Assembly: GCA_038142005.1 (NCBI GenBank)
Contig: JAYQJE010000001.1
Location: 186,001 to 250,000 of the forward strand
Origin: SHAN690 sp023262195
GTDB taxonomy: Bacteria > Bacteroidota > Bacteroidia > Flavobacteriales_G > Salibacteraceae
Direction of reading: 5' to 3'
DNA: 64,000 nt
Shown in pieces: positions 49,966-58,762 of this stretch (positions are counted from its first letter, which is position 1; each line of letters opens with the position of its first letter). The position numbers and the translations under genes are program-made. The notes beneath the pieces were generated by a model, which saw nothing but the letters and a program-made list of their open reading frames with translations, did no database searches and was not told where the DNA came from.

Positions 49966-51276
49966 TCAATATCTATAATTCTCTGGCTTAAATGGACCTT
50001 CGACCGTTACGTCAATATAGTCGGCCTGATCCTTAGAGAGTTCATCTAACTCAACACCGATTTTGGCCAAATGTAACCTTGCCACCTTCTCATCGAGATG
50101 CTTAGGCAATACATATACCTCATTTTTATAATCTCCGTGATTATTCCAAAGCTCTATTTGAGCCAAAGTTTGATTTGTAAATGAATTAGACATTACAAAA
50201 GATGGGTGACCAGTAGCACAACCAAGGTTGACCAATCTACCTTCCGCCAACAAGATGATTTGGCTTCCATCGTTTCTCGTGTAAATATCCACTTGAGGCT
50301 TCAACTCATCCTTTTGGTAGTTACAATTTAACCAAGCAACATCAATTTCATTGTCAAAGTGACCGATATTACAGACAATGGTCTTGTCTTTCATTTTCTC
50401 AAAATGCTCTTGCTTGATTATGTCTTTGTTACCTGTTGCAGTGACCACAATATCTGCCTCTTGTACAGCATCCATCATCTTTTTAACTTCAAAACCATCC
50501 ATGGCTGCTTGTAGCGCACAAATTGGATCAATCTCCGTAACAATTACCCTTGCTCCTGCCCCACGCAATGAAGCGGCCGAACCTTTTCCAACATCACCGT
50601 AACCCCCAACTACAGCTACTTTACCTGCCATCATTACATCTGTAGCTCTCCTAATGGCGTCTACGAGAGATTCTTTACAGCCGTACTTATTATCGAATTT
50701 TGATTTAGTAACGGAATCATTCACATTAATGGCAGGCATCACGAGTGTTCCGTTTTTCATTCTTTCATAAAGCCGATGAACTCCTGTAGTTGTCTCTTCG
50801 GATAAACCACGAATACCCTCACATAATTCAGGATACTTGTCAAATACCATATTAGTCAAGTCGCCACCATCGTCAAGAATCATATTCAAAGGTTTACCAC
50901 CTTCAAATGCGTGTAAAGTTTGTTCAATACACCAATCAAATTCTTCATCATTCATCCCCTTCCAAGCGTATACCGGAACACCGGCCTTAGCAATAGCGGC
51001 TGCTGCATGATCTTGAGTGGAAAAAATATTGCAACTCGACCACGATACCTCAGCACCAAGTTCAAGGAGTGTCTCTATTAATACCGCGGTTTGAATTGTC
51101 ATATGAAGACAGCCTGCAATTCTAGCGCCCTTGAGTGGTTGGGAGTCTGTGTATTCTTCTCTCAAAGCCATTAGGCCTGGCATTTCTGCTTCAGCAAGTT
51201 GAATTTCTTTTCTTCCCCAATCTGCTTGAGATATGTCTTTAACCTTATAACCTATAGTGTCTGTAACTTCGCTCAT
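49966..51276 (-). CDS. ahcY: adenosylhomocysteinase
   Basis: 436-residue cytoplasmic NAD-dependent enzyme that splits S-adenosylhomocysteine to adenosine and homocysteine. The N-terminal SQADWGRKEIQLAEAEMPGL, the block GARIAGCLHMTIQTAVLIET, the NAD-binding VAVVGGYGDVGKGSAASLRG and the C-terminal KPENYRY are all family hallmarks. Single gene with its own terminator. Confidence 0.97.
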   Translation of the reverse strand: MSEVTDTIGYKVKDISQADWGRKEIQLAEAEMPGLMALREEYTDSQPLKGARIAGCLHMTIQTAVLIETLLELGAEVSWSSCNIFSTQDHAAAAIAKAGVPVYAWKGMNDEEFDWCIEQTLHAFEGGKPLNMILDDGGDLTNMVFDKYPELCEGIRGLSEETTTGVHRLYERMKNGTLVMPAINVNDSVTKSKFDNKYGCKESLVDAIRRATDVMMAGKVAVVGGYGDVGKGSAASLRGAGARVIVTEIDPICALQAAMDGFEVKKMMDAVQEADIVVTATGNKDIIKQEHFEKMKDKTIVCNIGHFDNEIDVAWLNCNYQKDELKPQVDIYTRNDGSQIILLAEGRLVNLGCATGHPSFVMSNSFTNQTLAQIELWNNHGDYKNEVYVLPKHLDEKVARLHLAKIGVELDELSKDQADYIDVTVEGPFKPENYRY

Positions 51277-51296
51277 TCGATTTTTAAAATTTCGTG

Positions 51297-51304
51297 CAAA
51301 GGTA
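51297..51304 (-). promoter_or_regulatory. candidate -7 promoter element for ahcY
   Basis: Minus strand TACCTTTG (TAnnTTTG), 21 bases before the ahcY ATG. Confidence 0.45.
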
Positions 51305-51340
51305 GCCTTTGCATTTTACAGGAAGTCTAACATCAATATT

Positions 51341-51961
51341 TTGAAAAGGTTTAATACCACCAGTGGTGGTTTTATCTTATTGAGCAGCTTAGCTGAGGCA
51401 TTAAACTTGGACTCAATAATCAAGATTAATGATGCCGCTGATGTTTCGGCACATCGAATAAATCAACTACAAGCAAGTCAAAATTTGGTTACCCACTTTG
51501 TAGAGAAATCTCCAACCATTAGGCATGAGTTGAATGGCAAACCATTCTTAGATCAAACAAATCTCGGTATATCAATAAGTCACTCTTCTACTCACATAGC
51601 AGTACTTATTATTCAGAAAGCTGCATCCTGCGGAATAGATATTGAATCAAACGAAAGACAAATAACTCGTCTTGCTAAAAAGTTTACTACACCAAAAGAG
51701 CTTAGTGCACTAGAAAAAATCGATAGTCACAACAAACCATTGTTGCTATGGACATTGAAAGAATGCCTATTCAAGACCATTAACACCAGTGGTGTTGACT
51801 TTAAAAGCCATCTCAATTTAATCTCTGCCACTCAAGAAAATGAAGAGATACTCGCAGTTTGTGAAATAAATCATCCATCAATTAAAGGTAGACTTTTTAC
51901 CAAATCATTCATATTTGATAATCATATTGTAACCTACTGTGACACCCCACTCGAGAAATGA
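51341..51961 (+). CDS. 4'-phosphopantetheinyl transferase superfamily protein
   Basis: About 206 residues from a TTG at 51341 (LKRFNTTSGGFILLSSL); longer in-frame starts would overlap ahcY. It activates carrier proteins by moving phosphopantetheine from CoA. The motifs GISISHSSTHIAV, CGIDIE and LWTLKECLFK contain the family's Asp, Glu and Lys-Glu residues. The size suggests an Sfp/AcpS-like holo-ACP synthase of the Bacteroidota type. It overlaps the GGGP synthase gene by 4 bases (ATGA). Confidence 0.85.
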   Translation: MKRFNTTSGGFILLSSLAEALNLDSIIKINDAADVSAHRINQLQASQNLVTHFVEKSPTIRHELNGKPFLDQTNLGISISHSSTHIAVLIIQKAASCGIDIESNERQITRLAKKFTTPKELSALEKIDSHNKPLLLWTLKECLFKTINTSGVDFKSHLNLISATQENEEILAVCEINHPSIKGRLFTKSFIFDNHIVTYCDTPLEK

Positions 51962-52698
51962 CTAATAAATATCTCTCCAATTCTGATCGAAAGCTAGCCA
52001 TCCTAATTGACCCTGAAAGCCATGAACCTTCCGAGCTTACTGGATTCATTAAGGCAGTTGTTGATGCTCAACCAGATTTAATCCTAGTGGGAGGCAGTTA
52101 TATAGCTAATTCTAATATAGACGATTGTATCAAGGAGATAATGGCTTTAACGAACATTCCAGTCATCCTCTTTCCAGGACATATGAATCAAATGTCTATC
52201 CATTCAGACGCAGTGCTATTACTTAGTTTGATTTCTGGAAGAAATCCTGATCTACTTATAGGACAACATGTTTTAGCTGCTCCTGCGCTGAGTAAAATTA
52301 AGGAGCGTGTAATACCCACTGGATATATTTTGATTGATGGTGGCGTGAGTACGTCAGTGAGCTACATCAGCAATACCACTCCGATTCCTTCGGGCAAATC
52401 TCAGCTTGTGGCGAGCACAGCCATGGCAGGTGAACTTTTGGGATTGAAACAAATCTATTTGGACGCAGGATCTGGAGCGCCCAACCCAATAAGTACTTCT
52501 ACGATTAGAGCCGTAAAATCATCTATTCAATTACCGCTCATCGTAGGTGGTGGAATTAGAACTCGCGCACAGGCCAATAATGCCTGGGAAGCCGGAGCTA
52601 ATCTAGTCGTGATTGGCAATGTGATTGAAGAGAAAAGAGATTCGATCAAAAGCTTTGCGAAAAATGGTAAAGTGTCTGAAAAACCTGTGAACGTTTAG
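51958..52698 (+). CDS. geranylgeranylglyceryl phosphate synthase-like prenyltransferase
   Basis: 246-residue (beta/alpha)8 enzyme of the GGGPS/PcrB family, which joins an isoprenoid chain to glycerol-1-phosphate. Blocks LAILIDPESHEPSELTGFIK, PDLILVGGSYIANSNID, VILFPGHMNQMSIHSDAVLL with LSLISGRNPDLLIGQHV, and IVGGGIRTRAQANNAWEAGA are conserved. In Bacteroidota the physiological product is not firmly settled. It starts in the PPTase stop and precedes thiE by 4 bases. Confidence 0.92.
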   Translation: MTNKYLSNSDRKLAILIDPESHEPSELTGFIKAVVDAQPDLILVGGSYIANSNIDDCIKEIMALTNIPVILFPGHMNQMSIHSDAVLLLSLISGRNPDLLIGQHVLAAPALSKIKERVIPTGYILIDGGVSTSVSYISNTTPIPSGKSQLVASTAMAGELLGLKQIYLDAGSGAPNPISTSTIRAVKSSIQLPLIVGGGIRTRAQANNAWEAGANLVVIGNVIEEKRDSIKSFAKNGKVSEKPVNV

Positions 52699-52702
52699 GT
52701 GT

Positions 52703-53313
52703 ATGAGGGTTTTTGTGGCTACACCTCCCAAGAATCAGACTGGTGAACTCCAGCGTTTGACATTGCTATTTAAAATCGGTTTAAGCACACTTCACGTTCG
52801 TAAGCCAAAATTATCAGCAGCTGAGGTGGATGACTATATTTCTTCCATTCCTTCAAAATATCATTCGAGAATTATTGTGCATGGCAACTACCCATTGGTC
52901 AAGAAATATGGGTTAAAGGGCTATTGCATTAAGCGAAGACACCGGTCTGATAAACGTAAGAACCTATTTCAAAGACTAATACTGCGAATACGTTACCCAA
53001 AAAAGTTGTATGTGCCTCGTTCAAATCCATTCATAGCTTTAGGGATTCGAGAAAATCTGCATTTGATTATGTTGTACTTAGCAATCTCATGTCTATCATT
53101 CCTGGTAAAAATCTATCAGTCAATAATGTAAAGATGATTAATGCGACTATTGGCAAATGTGAAGTACCTGTTTTAGCACAAGGCGGAATTGACAGCTCAA
53201 TTGCAGAACAACTTAAGCAAGCTGGATTTGAAGGAGTGATCTTAACCTCATCTGTATTTGAAACAGATGAAGAGAAGTGTGTTGAAGAATATACCACTTT
53301 CTTAAATCTTTAG
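52703..53313 (+). CDS. thiE: thiamine phosphate synthase (ThiE/TenI-like), frameshifted
   Basis: About 203 residues after repair. Phosphate-binding TIM-barrel enzyme that would couple the thiazole and pyrimidine parts of thiamine. The N-terminal block GLSTLHVRKPKLSAAEVDDY and GYCIKRRHRS are family-like. The first frame fails at the A6 run at 52999-53004; one more A gives KVVCASFKSIHSFRDS and then VLSNLMSIIPGKNLSVNN and VPVLAQGGIDSSIAEQLKQ to TAG. A TenI-type regulator role is an alternative. It overlaps the convergent thiamine-type receptor gene by 4 bases; both belong to vitamin B1 supply. Confidence 0.85.
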
Positions 53314-55739
53314 AACCGAAGCTTCAAACCAAAAAGCCAATTTGTACCCGCTTGAGGATAGAAGAAATTCTCGGTCACTAAATCTCCAAAAATGTATGAA
53401 TAGGTATAACCATTTGAAGAGTAAAGTTGATTTAAGATATTATTCACCAACAAGGTCGCTTCTATGTTTTTGGCCCATGAGGTTGGATGTGAATAGCTTA
53501 TTAAGACATCGTTGGTCCAATAAGCATTAAGAGCCCGGTCTGGATTGGATGTATTGTCCAAAAATTGGCGAGAAACATACTTTGTCAAAATCGCAGTATG
53601 TAGTCCAAACTCCGTTTTATAGCCAAACTGACTACCAGCTATAACCGGAGGACTAAAGGCGACATCTGTGTTGGTGTGTGGGACATTCACCACATCAAAT
53701 CCATTTGTGTAATCAATGATCGTTTCATCGAATTCTAAGATTCTGTTTTGACTAACCGTAATATTTGGTTGCCAATAAAGATGTTGTGTAAACTCCATAT
53801 TAGCCATTAATTCAAGACCTAATCTATAGCTCTCATCCACGTTTGTGCGTACGGGTGCCCCTACATCATTAACTTCACCAGTGAGTACTAGCTGGTCTTC
53901 ATAATACATGAAATATGCATTTGCCGAGAATACAATCTTATCTGACCTTTGCTCCCAACCCAATTCGAAGTCGGTTAAATATTCTGGCCTTGGAAATGTA
54001 TCAGGAATTGCATCAATAAAGTCATTTCGCACCGGCTCCCTGCTAGCTCGAGCCACTGAAGCGTAAATGCGAGTTCTGGAAGATGACTGCCAGTTGACAC
54101 CCGCTTTGGGGTTTAAAAAATTGTATGCCTCCGCGATTGCTATTGCCCTTTGGTCATTATCCACTCCGTTGCTACGATAGTCTATATATCTGTATTGAAC
54201 ATCGCCAGTAATACTGAAATCACCAACTCTATATTGAGCCTTGATATAATTAGATAAATCGGCTTTACGAGAATCGCTGAAATAATATCGATCTCGTATT
54301 TCAAGATCTCCAGTATTTTCAGACCAAATCACCTCTCCATAGTGGTCTCCAATATATTCATTATAAGATCCTCCAAGGGTTAAGGATAACGCGCCTTGAT
54401 TATATAGCAAGGAATACACTCCACCATAAAAATGATTGTCAAGCCACCTGCGTACAATAAAATCTGATGAACTTAGCGTATCGGCACCTATCACCGGTTT
54501 TGATAATCCAAGACTCGAATAGTTTTCATTTTCAAGGCTTTGTTCAAAGTAGCCTTTTCCTCTGGTATAATGCCCCGTAAGGTTGAGATAAAGGTTTGGC
54601 GTAATCTGGGTACCGGTAATCAATTGGTAATGATCCTGCCCATAATTATCCACTTCATTTTCGTATAAATAATGATTATAGGTTCTCCCACTGTTTAGCA
54701 GGTTTTCGGTTTGTTCTGATGTATAACCATTATTAAGAGCGTGGCTAATCATATCCTCATCAGAACCTAAAAGTCGAGACTCAGGCGTACCGTACCATGC
54801 CTGTTGAGTGATTTCTCTTCCACTAAATATTACGGCCTTGGCCATGAATTTTTCCCGGTGATAACCACCTGCAAAATAATAGGAGCGCAAATCAGAGGAT
54901 GAGCGATCGATATATCCATCAGATCCAATATAAGAGAGCCTACCTTCAAAATTGAAGTAATCGCTGATTACCCCACTATTGTAAATAACATTATGCCTTC
55001 TTGTATTAAAAGATCCAAAGGAGTTATTGACTTCAACAAATGCTGTTGAGTCAAAATCTGTGGTCTGTAGGTTTATACTCGCTCCAAACGCGCCTGCTCC
55101 ATTCGCTGATGTACCCACACCTCTTTGTATTTGCAAATTATTGGTGGTGCTAGCAAAATCAGGCATGTTCACCCAAAACACCCCATGGGATTCAGCATCA
55201 TTTAAGGGCACACCGTTTACAGTGACATTGATGCGTGTTGCATCACTTCCACGAATCCTTATGCCCGTATACACTCCAGCTCCTGCATCAGAAGTAGTGA
55301 CTGATGATATTGTTTGATTGAGCAGTATCGGAATATCTTGTGCAAGATTAACTTGTTCTAATTTTTCTTTTGATACATCTTGATAGGCAAAAGGTGACTG
55401 TGCATCTGCCCTAGTAGCTTCCACTACAAATTCATCGGCTAGAAAGGGACTCCGTCTTAAGGTATACTCATTAGATATCATACCATCGACTGAAAGTGAG
55501 TCTACCAAGTCCTCATAACCCAAATAGCTAATGACGATGACAGTATTTTTGGTTTTAACTTCCAACTCAAAAACTCCGTTTGAATTGGTAGTTGTTCCTA
55601 AAAATGAATTCTGTGCATACACCAGCGCATTTTGAAGTGGCTTACCATCCTTGTTCATCACAGTTCCATTGATTGTGCCCTGACCGAGGGTAGTCAATGA
55701 TGTTGCAAGGAAAAGAGGTATTAGATAATTGAATCTCAT
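53310..55739 (-). CDS. TonB-dependent receptor, probably for thiamine (TPP-riboswitch controlled)
   Basis: About 809 residues from the Met at 55739 (MRFNYLIPLFLATSLTTLGQ), which gives a clean signal peptide; an in-frame Met at 55781 would put the signal 14 residues in. The carboxypeptidase-like domain (GTVMNKDGKPLQNALVYAQN) is followed by a plug (IPILLNQTISSVTTSDAGAG, YTGIRIRGSDATRINVTVNG) and a barrel ending WLFGLKLRF. A TPP riboswitch lies in the leader, so the ligand is probably thiamine or its phosphate. No inner-membrane PnuT or thiamine kinase follows; those may be elsewhere. Confidence 0.93.
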   Translation of the reverse strand: MRFNYLIPLFLATSLTTLGQGTINGTVMNKDGKPLQNALVYAQNSFLGTTTNSNGVFELEVKTKNTVIVISYLGYEDLVDSLSVDGMISNEYTLRRSPFLADEFVVEATRADAQSPFAYQDVSKEKLEQVNLAQDIPILLNQTISSVTTSDAGAGVYTGIRIRGSDATRINVTVNGVPLNDAESHGVFWVNMPDFASTTNNLQIQRGVGTSANGAGAFGASINLQTTDFDSTAFVEVNNSFGSFNTRRHNVIYNSGVISDYFNFEGRLSYIGSDGYIDRSSSDLRSYYFAGGYHREKFMAKAVIFSGREITQQAWYGTPESRLLGSDEDMISHALNNGYTSEQTENLLNSGRTYNHYLYENEVDNYGQDHYQLITGTQITPNLYLNLTGHYTRGKGYFEQSLENENYSSLGLSKPVIGADTLSSSDFIVRRWLDNHFYGGVYSLLYNQGALSLTLGGSYNEYIGDHYGEVIWSENTGDLEIRDRYYFSDSRKADLSNYIKAQYRVGDFSITGDVQYRYIDYRSNGVDNDQRAIAIAEAYNFLNPKAGVNWQSSSRTRIYASVARASREPVRNDFIDAIPDTFPRPEYLTDFELGWEQRSDKIVFSANAYFMYYEDQLVLTGEVNDVGAPVRTNVDESYRLGLELMANMEFTQHLYWQPNITVSQNRILEFDETIIDYTNGFDVVNVPHTNTDVAFSPPVIAGSQFGYKTEFGLHTAILTKYVSRQFLDNTSNPDRALNAYWTNDVLISYSHPTSWAKNIEATLLVNNILNQLYSSNGYTYSYIFGDLVTENFFYPQAGTNWLFGLKLRF

Positions 55740-55789
55740 TTGACTTAATTTAAAAGCCAACTGGAATTCTTTCAAAAACAATGTTTGAA

Positions 55790-55877
55790 TACGCCTTCCT
55801 TCTCAGCATTACCTGAGCAGGTTCTATGGGTATGATCTCAGTTCAACAAAGATTGAACACCCCAGTTCGCATGGCGA
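55790..55877 (-). promoter_or_regulatory. TPP riboswitch (thi-box)
   Basis: On the minus strand the leader of the receptor gene carries the conserved TPP blocks in order: GGGGTG, then CTGAGATCATACCC, GAACCTGCTCAGGTAATGC and GAAGGAA. Short flanking stem bases (CGCC at about 55872-55875 and GGCG at about 55792-55795) fit a P1 helix. It would lower expression of the receptor when thiamine pyrophosphate is plentiful; whether by translation or termination is not clear. Confidence 0.92.
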
Positions 55878-55882
55878 AGATA
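55875..55882 (-). promoter_or_regulatory. candidate -7 promoter element for the TPP-riboswitch receptor gene
   Basis: Minus strand TATCTTCG, one base off TAnnTTTG, at the upstream edge of the riboswitch. Confidence 0.35.
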
Positions 55883-55931
55883 GCAAGGTAATATTACAAC
55901 AGCGAAAATGTTTGGAAAAGAGAAGGACTTG

Positions 55932-56534
55932 CTACTGAGCAGCTACTTCACGAGGAAGTAAACGCTGCCTTTTGAGCACTTTCTTGATTTTCTGAATGCG
56001 CTCTTCTGTGGTCCCTTCCAGTTCAATGTATCGCTTCCCAGCGCGAATAAGGGCCTTTCTGTAGTGATCGTAAAGCTCTTGTCGATCATCTGGGTTTTCC
56101 CTCAGGTCATCATATTCCCATTCAATACCCTTATGACCACACAGTATGTAAAGCTGATAGGGCTTTTCTAGAAACTGCCTTTCAATCCAATTTTGAGCGC
56201 GCCCAAACCTTACCTCTGCCCATACCTTTGAGACAAGCGTGTTGGTGTCACATATCAAGAAATAATTGCACTGTTCGGCCACTTGATACTCTCTCTCGAG
56301 TTGACCTTTTGCAATATCTAGTATATCGTCTTGATTGTAGTTTCTACCCAAGCTCTCAAGGTATTCTCGAGCATACTCTTCCACAAATGGCTCATTCCAT
56401 TCTTCAGATAAAGCCTTCGCTAGGGTTGTCTTTCCTGAACATTCAGGCCCCACCAATGCAAGCTTTACCAACTTCTTATCACCAGAACCGTTTCTAGACA
56501 ATTGGCTATCGTTCGTCACAGTCTTTTCCTCCAT
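55932..56534 (-). CDS. NadR-like ATPase/kinase
   Basis: 200 residues. The P-loop VGPECSGKTTLAKAL lies at about residues 28-42, with FVEEYAREYLESLGRNY and FLICDTNTLVSKVWAEVRFG, as in the kinase domain of NadR, a ribosylnicotinamide kinase. A Lys/Arg-rich C-terminus ends the protein. In Bacteroidota such stand-alone domains often sit by vitamin-transport genes; here it lies just upstream of the riboswitch-controlled receptor on the same strand. It might phosphorylate nicotinamide riboside or thiamine to trap it after uptake; this is inference. Confidence 0.85.
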   Translation of the reverse strand: MEEKTVTNDSQLSRNGSGDKKLVKLALVGPECSGKTTLAKALSEEWNEPFVEEYAREYLESLGRNYNQDDILDIAKGQLEREYQVAEQCNYFLICDTNTLVSKVWAEVRFGRAQNWIERQFLEKPYQLYILCGHKGIEWEYDDLRENPDDRQELYDHYRKALIRAGKRYIELEGTTEERIQKIKKVLKRQRLLPREVAAQ

Positions 56535-56590
56535 GCAAATAGAACTTTTGAATAATCTCTCCCCTAGAGCACCCTAGGTTTTGAGAGCTG

Positions 56591-56598
56591 CAAAAGTA
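56591..56598 (-). promoter_or_regulatory. candidate -7 promoter element for the NadR-like gene
   Basis: Minus strand TACTTTTG (TAnnTTTG), 57 bases before the gene's start. Confidence 0.4.
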
Positions 56599-56659
56599 TA
56601 ATAAAGAATTTAGAATAATCTCATGAACCTGTTTTGAAAAAACCATTATCGATTCAATA

Positions 56660-57880
56660 CTATCGTTTTTCGAGCCATTCTATGACCAAACTGGAGGCCC
56701 CACATTTGTCTTCAAAAAACTTTTGGAGTGTTAGTTCGGTATCGGCTCTAAAGGCTTCATCTTTAATAATATCGGTCAATACCTTTTCAAAATCAGATGA
56801 GTTATTAATCTCCAAACCCGCTCCAAGCTTCTTCAACTGTTGTATTTCATGAAATCGAGCATTGTTCGGACCAAATATGACTGGAATACCATAAACGGCA
56901 GCTTCAAGCGTATTGTGCACATTTTGTCCAAATCCACCACCAATATAGGTCACATCCGCATATCTGTATAACTTAGAGAGCAACCCCATTCTATCTACGA
57001 AAACTATTCTTTGTTCAATCTCTTGATTGGAATCAATCTCGCTGAAAGAAACCAAATCAGATCCAAAAATTGCCTTCCAACTCCTGTATTGTGCAGGGTC
57101 AAGCTCATGGGGAACTACCATTACTTTGAGGCGTTCATTTCGCGCTAATGCCTGTATTATAATTTCATCGTCAGATGGCCAATTGCTACCTATGACGAGT
57201 GTGATGGTGCTTGACCATTTTTCTAGATTTGGCTGATTGTAATCCTCCTGGGACACCTTTATCACTCTATCAAATCTTGTATCCCCGGCATATTCAGCAT
57301 TGTCTAACCCAATCTTCTCGAGTTGGCTTTGCGTTTCCAAGTTTTGAGTGAAAATTTTATCGAATGTTGAGAGTTTTCTTCCTAGAACGGGATACTTAAT
57401 TACCCAGTGGTTATTTGGGAAGTGGGCCGATACTAAAGCCACAGGAATTGAACGTGATTTAAGTTGGTGAAGGCTATTAAACCATAGCTAATACTTAATA
57501 AAAACTGCCTTCTTGACATTAGCCCAGTCAAGAAATGCTTTAACATCTCTGGGTCTGTCAAATGGCATAAAAGTTACGGCACAGACACCCTGAACATCCT
57601 TTCTAAACTCGTAACCAGAGGGCGAAAAGAAGGTGAGCAATATGGGAGGTGCCGATTCATCTTTGACCAATCGATCAATTATTGGCCGAGCCTGTTCGAA
57701 TTCACCCAAGCTGGCACAATGAAACCAAATGGAACCTTGATCAGCAAACAAATCCCTCGGTAATCGCTTCCAATGGTTATTTCCTCGAAATCTCTTTGCC
57801 GCTTTCTTATTGACGGATGAATAAGCCACCACGGCCAGTATAAAGAGTTCAATGCCAATATTGTACAGGATATTGAACAT
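56660..57880 (-). CDS. kdtA: 3-deoxy-D-manno-octulosonic acid (Kdo) transferase with one in-frame stop
   Basis: Inner-membrane-associated GT that adds Kdo to lipid A precursor. From ATG 57880 it reads MFNILYNIGIELFILAVVAY, then WFHCASLGEFEQARPIIDRL, with the catalytic Glu of GEF. After AVFIKY the frame meets TAG at 57488-57490, where the family has a conserved Glu (KYE-LW), and then continues in the same frame with LWFNSLHQLKSRSIPVALVS and HFPNNHWVIKYPVLGRKLS through TYIGGGFGQNVHNTLEAAVY to 56660. GAG to TAG would explain it. Total 406 codons, normal for KdtA. The preceding barrel gene ends 1 base upstream. Kdo transfer is essential in most Gram-negatives. Confidence 0.93.
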
Positions 57881-57881
57881 C

Positions 57882-58634
57882 CTAATAGAAGTAAAACTCC
57901 TTAGCCTGCCTTTTATAAACTGGGAAATACCACTTGACAATTAAGGAGCTAAGAATATCAACTCGGGGTTCGGTTTCGGCCAAACCGGTATCAAAATTTA
58001 TAGCACGCCTGTTTTGCGTGAATCCTTGCGAGACTTCCAATCCGATATAAAAATTGACAAGTTTATAGTTGCTGTAAAACGAATAACCAATTGATTGGCT
58101 CAACATAAAACCATTGGTATACCTATCGTATCCTTTTTTATAATCGCCCACTAACTGGGGCACTAACTCTGATGCTTCGTTAATAAAAATTCTGTGCTGC
58201 ATGTATCCGCCACCAGCCATCAAGTGTAATCCAGAGTTTGCATTGGCTTTACCCACACGAATAACCTTCCCAACCTTGCCGGAAATTAATATACCACGCT
58301 GATAAATAAATACATCAGAAAACTCACCCTCTCGATTAATCAACCCACCTTGTGTGGTTAAAAGAGGCTTTAAAATGGTGTCCTCCTTAACCCGATTAGA
58401 AAAGAGAAATCCAGTTTGAATCTCAAATGTCAGATTGGATTTTGTTTTATAGGAGATAGATCCACCAGCAATGCCACCAGCTCCAAATCTTTCGTTCAAA
58501 TCCGCGAATGGCTGCTGAACGCCTCCGAAAATACCGACTGAGAAAAAATTCAATGTAGAATCTCTCACATTACGCTGAGCGAATATGTTACCCACGCAAA
58601 AAACAGAAAGGAGCACCAAAAGTGTTTGTCTCAT
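57882..58634 (-). CDS. outer-membrane beta-barrel protein of unknown function
   Basis: About 250 residues from the Met at 58634, which starts a signal peptide (QTLLVLLSVFCVGNIFAQ). The remainder has barrel-type alternation (GIFGGVQQPFADLNERFGAG, LTFEIQTGFLFSNRVKED, LHLMAGGGYMQHRIFI). No enzyme motif. It precedes kdtA directly and is likely cotranscribed, so a link to the outer membrane or LPS is possible. Function unknown. Confidence 0.65.
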   Translation of the reverse strand: MRQTLLVLLSVFCVGNIFAQRNVRDSTLNFFSVGIFGGVQQPFADLNERFGAGGIAGGSISYKTKSNLTFEIQTGFLFSNRVKEDTILKPLLTTQGGLINREGEFSDVFIYQRGILISGKVGKVIRVGKANANSGLHLMAGGGYMQHRIFINEASELVPQLVGDYKKGYDRYTNGFMLSQSIGYSFYSNYKLVNFYIGLEVSQGFTQNRRAINFDTGLAETEPRVDILSSLIVKWYFPVYKRQAKEFYFY

Positions 58635-58734
58635 GGTACACGAAAATAACGTTGTCCCTTTCACAAAAATCCCTCAATATAGATATCGGTGAATCGAACG
58701 GCTCTCAACAGCCAAATCGAGGACCCAAAAAGTG

Positions 58735-58742
58735 TATCTTCG
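58735..58742 (+). promoter_or_regulatory. candidate -7 promoter element for the nucleotide-sugar operon
   Basis: TATCTTCG, one base off TAnnTTTG, ending 20 bases before the aminotransferase ATG. Confidence 0.35.
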
Positions 58743-58762
58743 CGCCCTATTTTTCGATTCGA

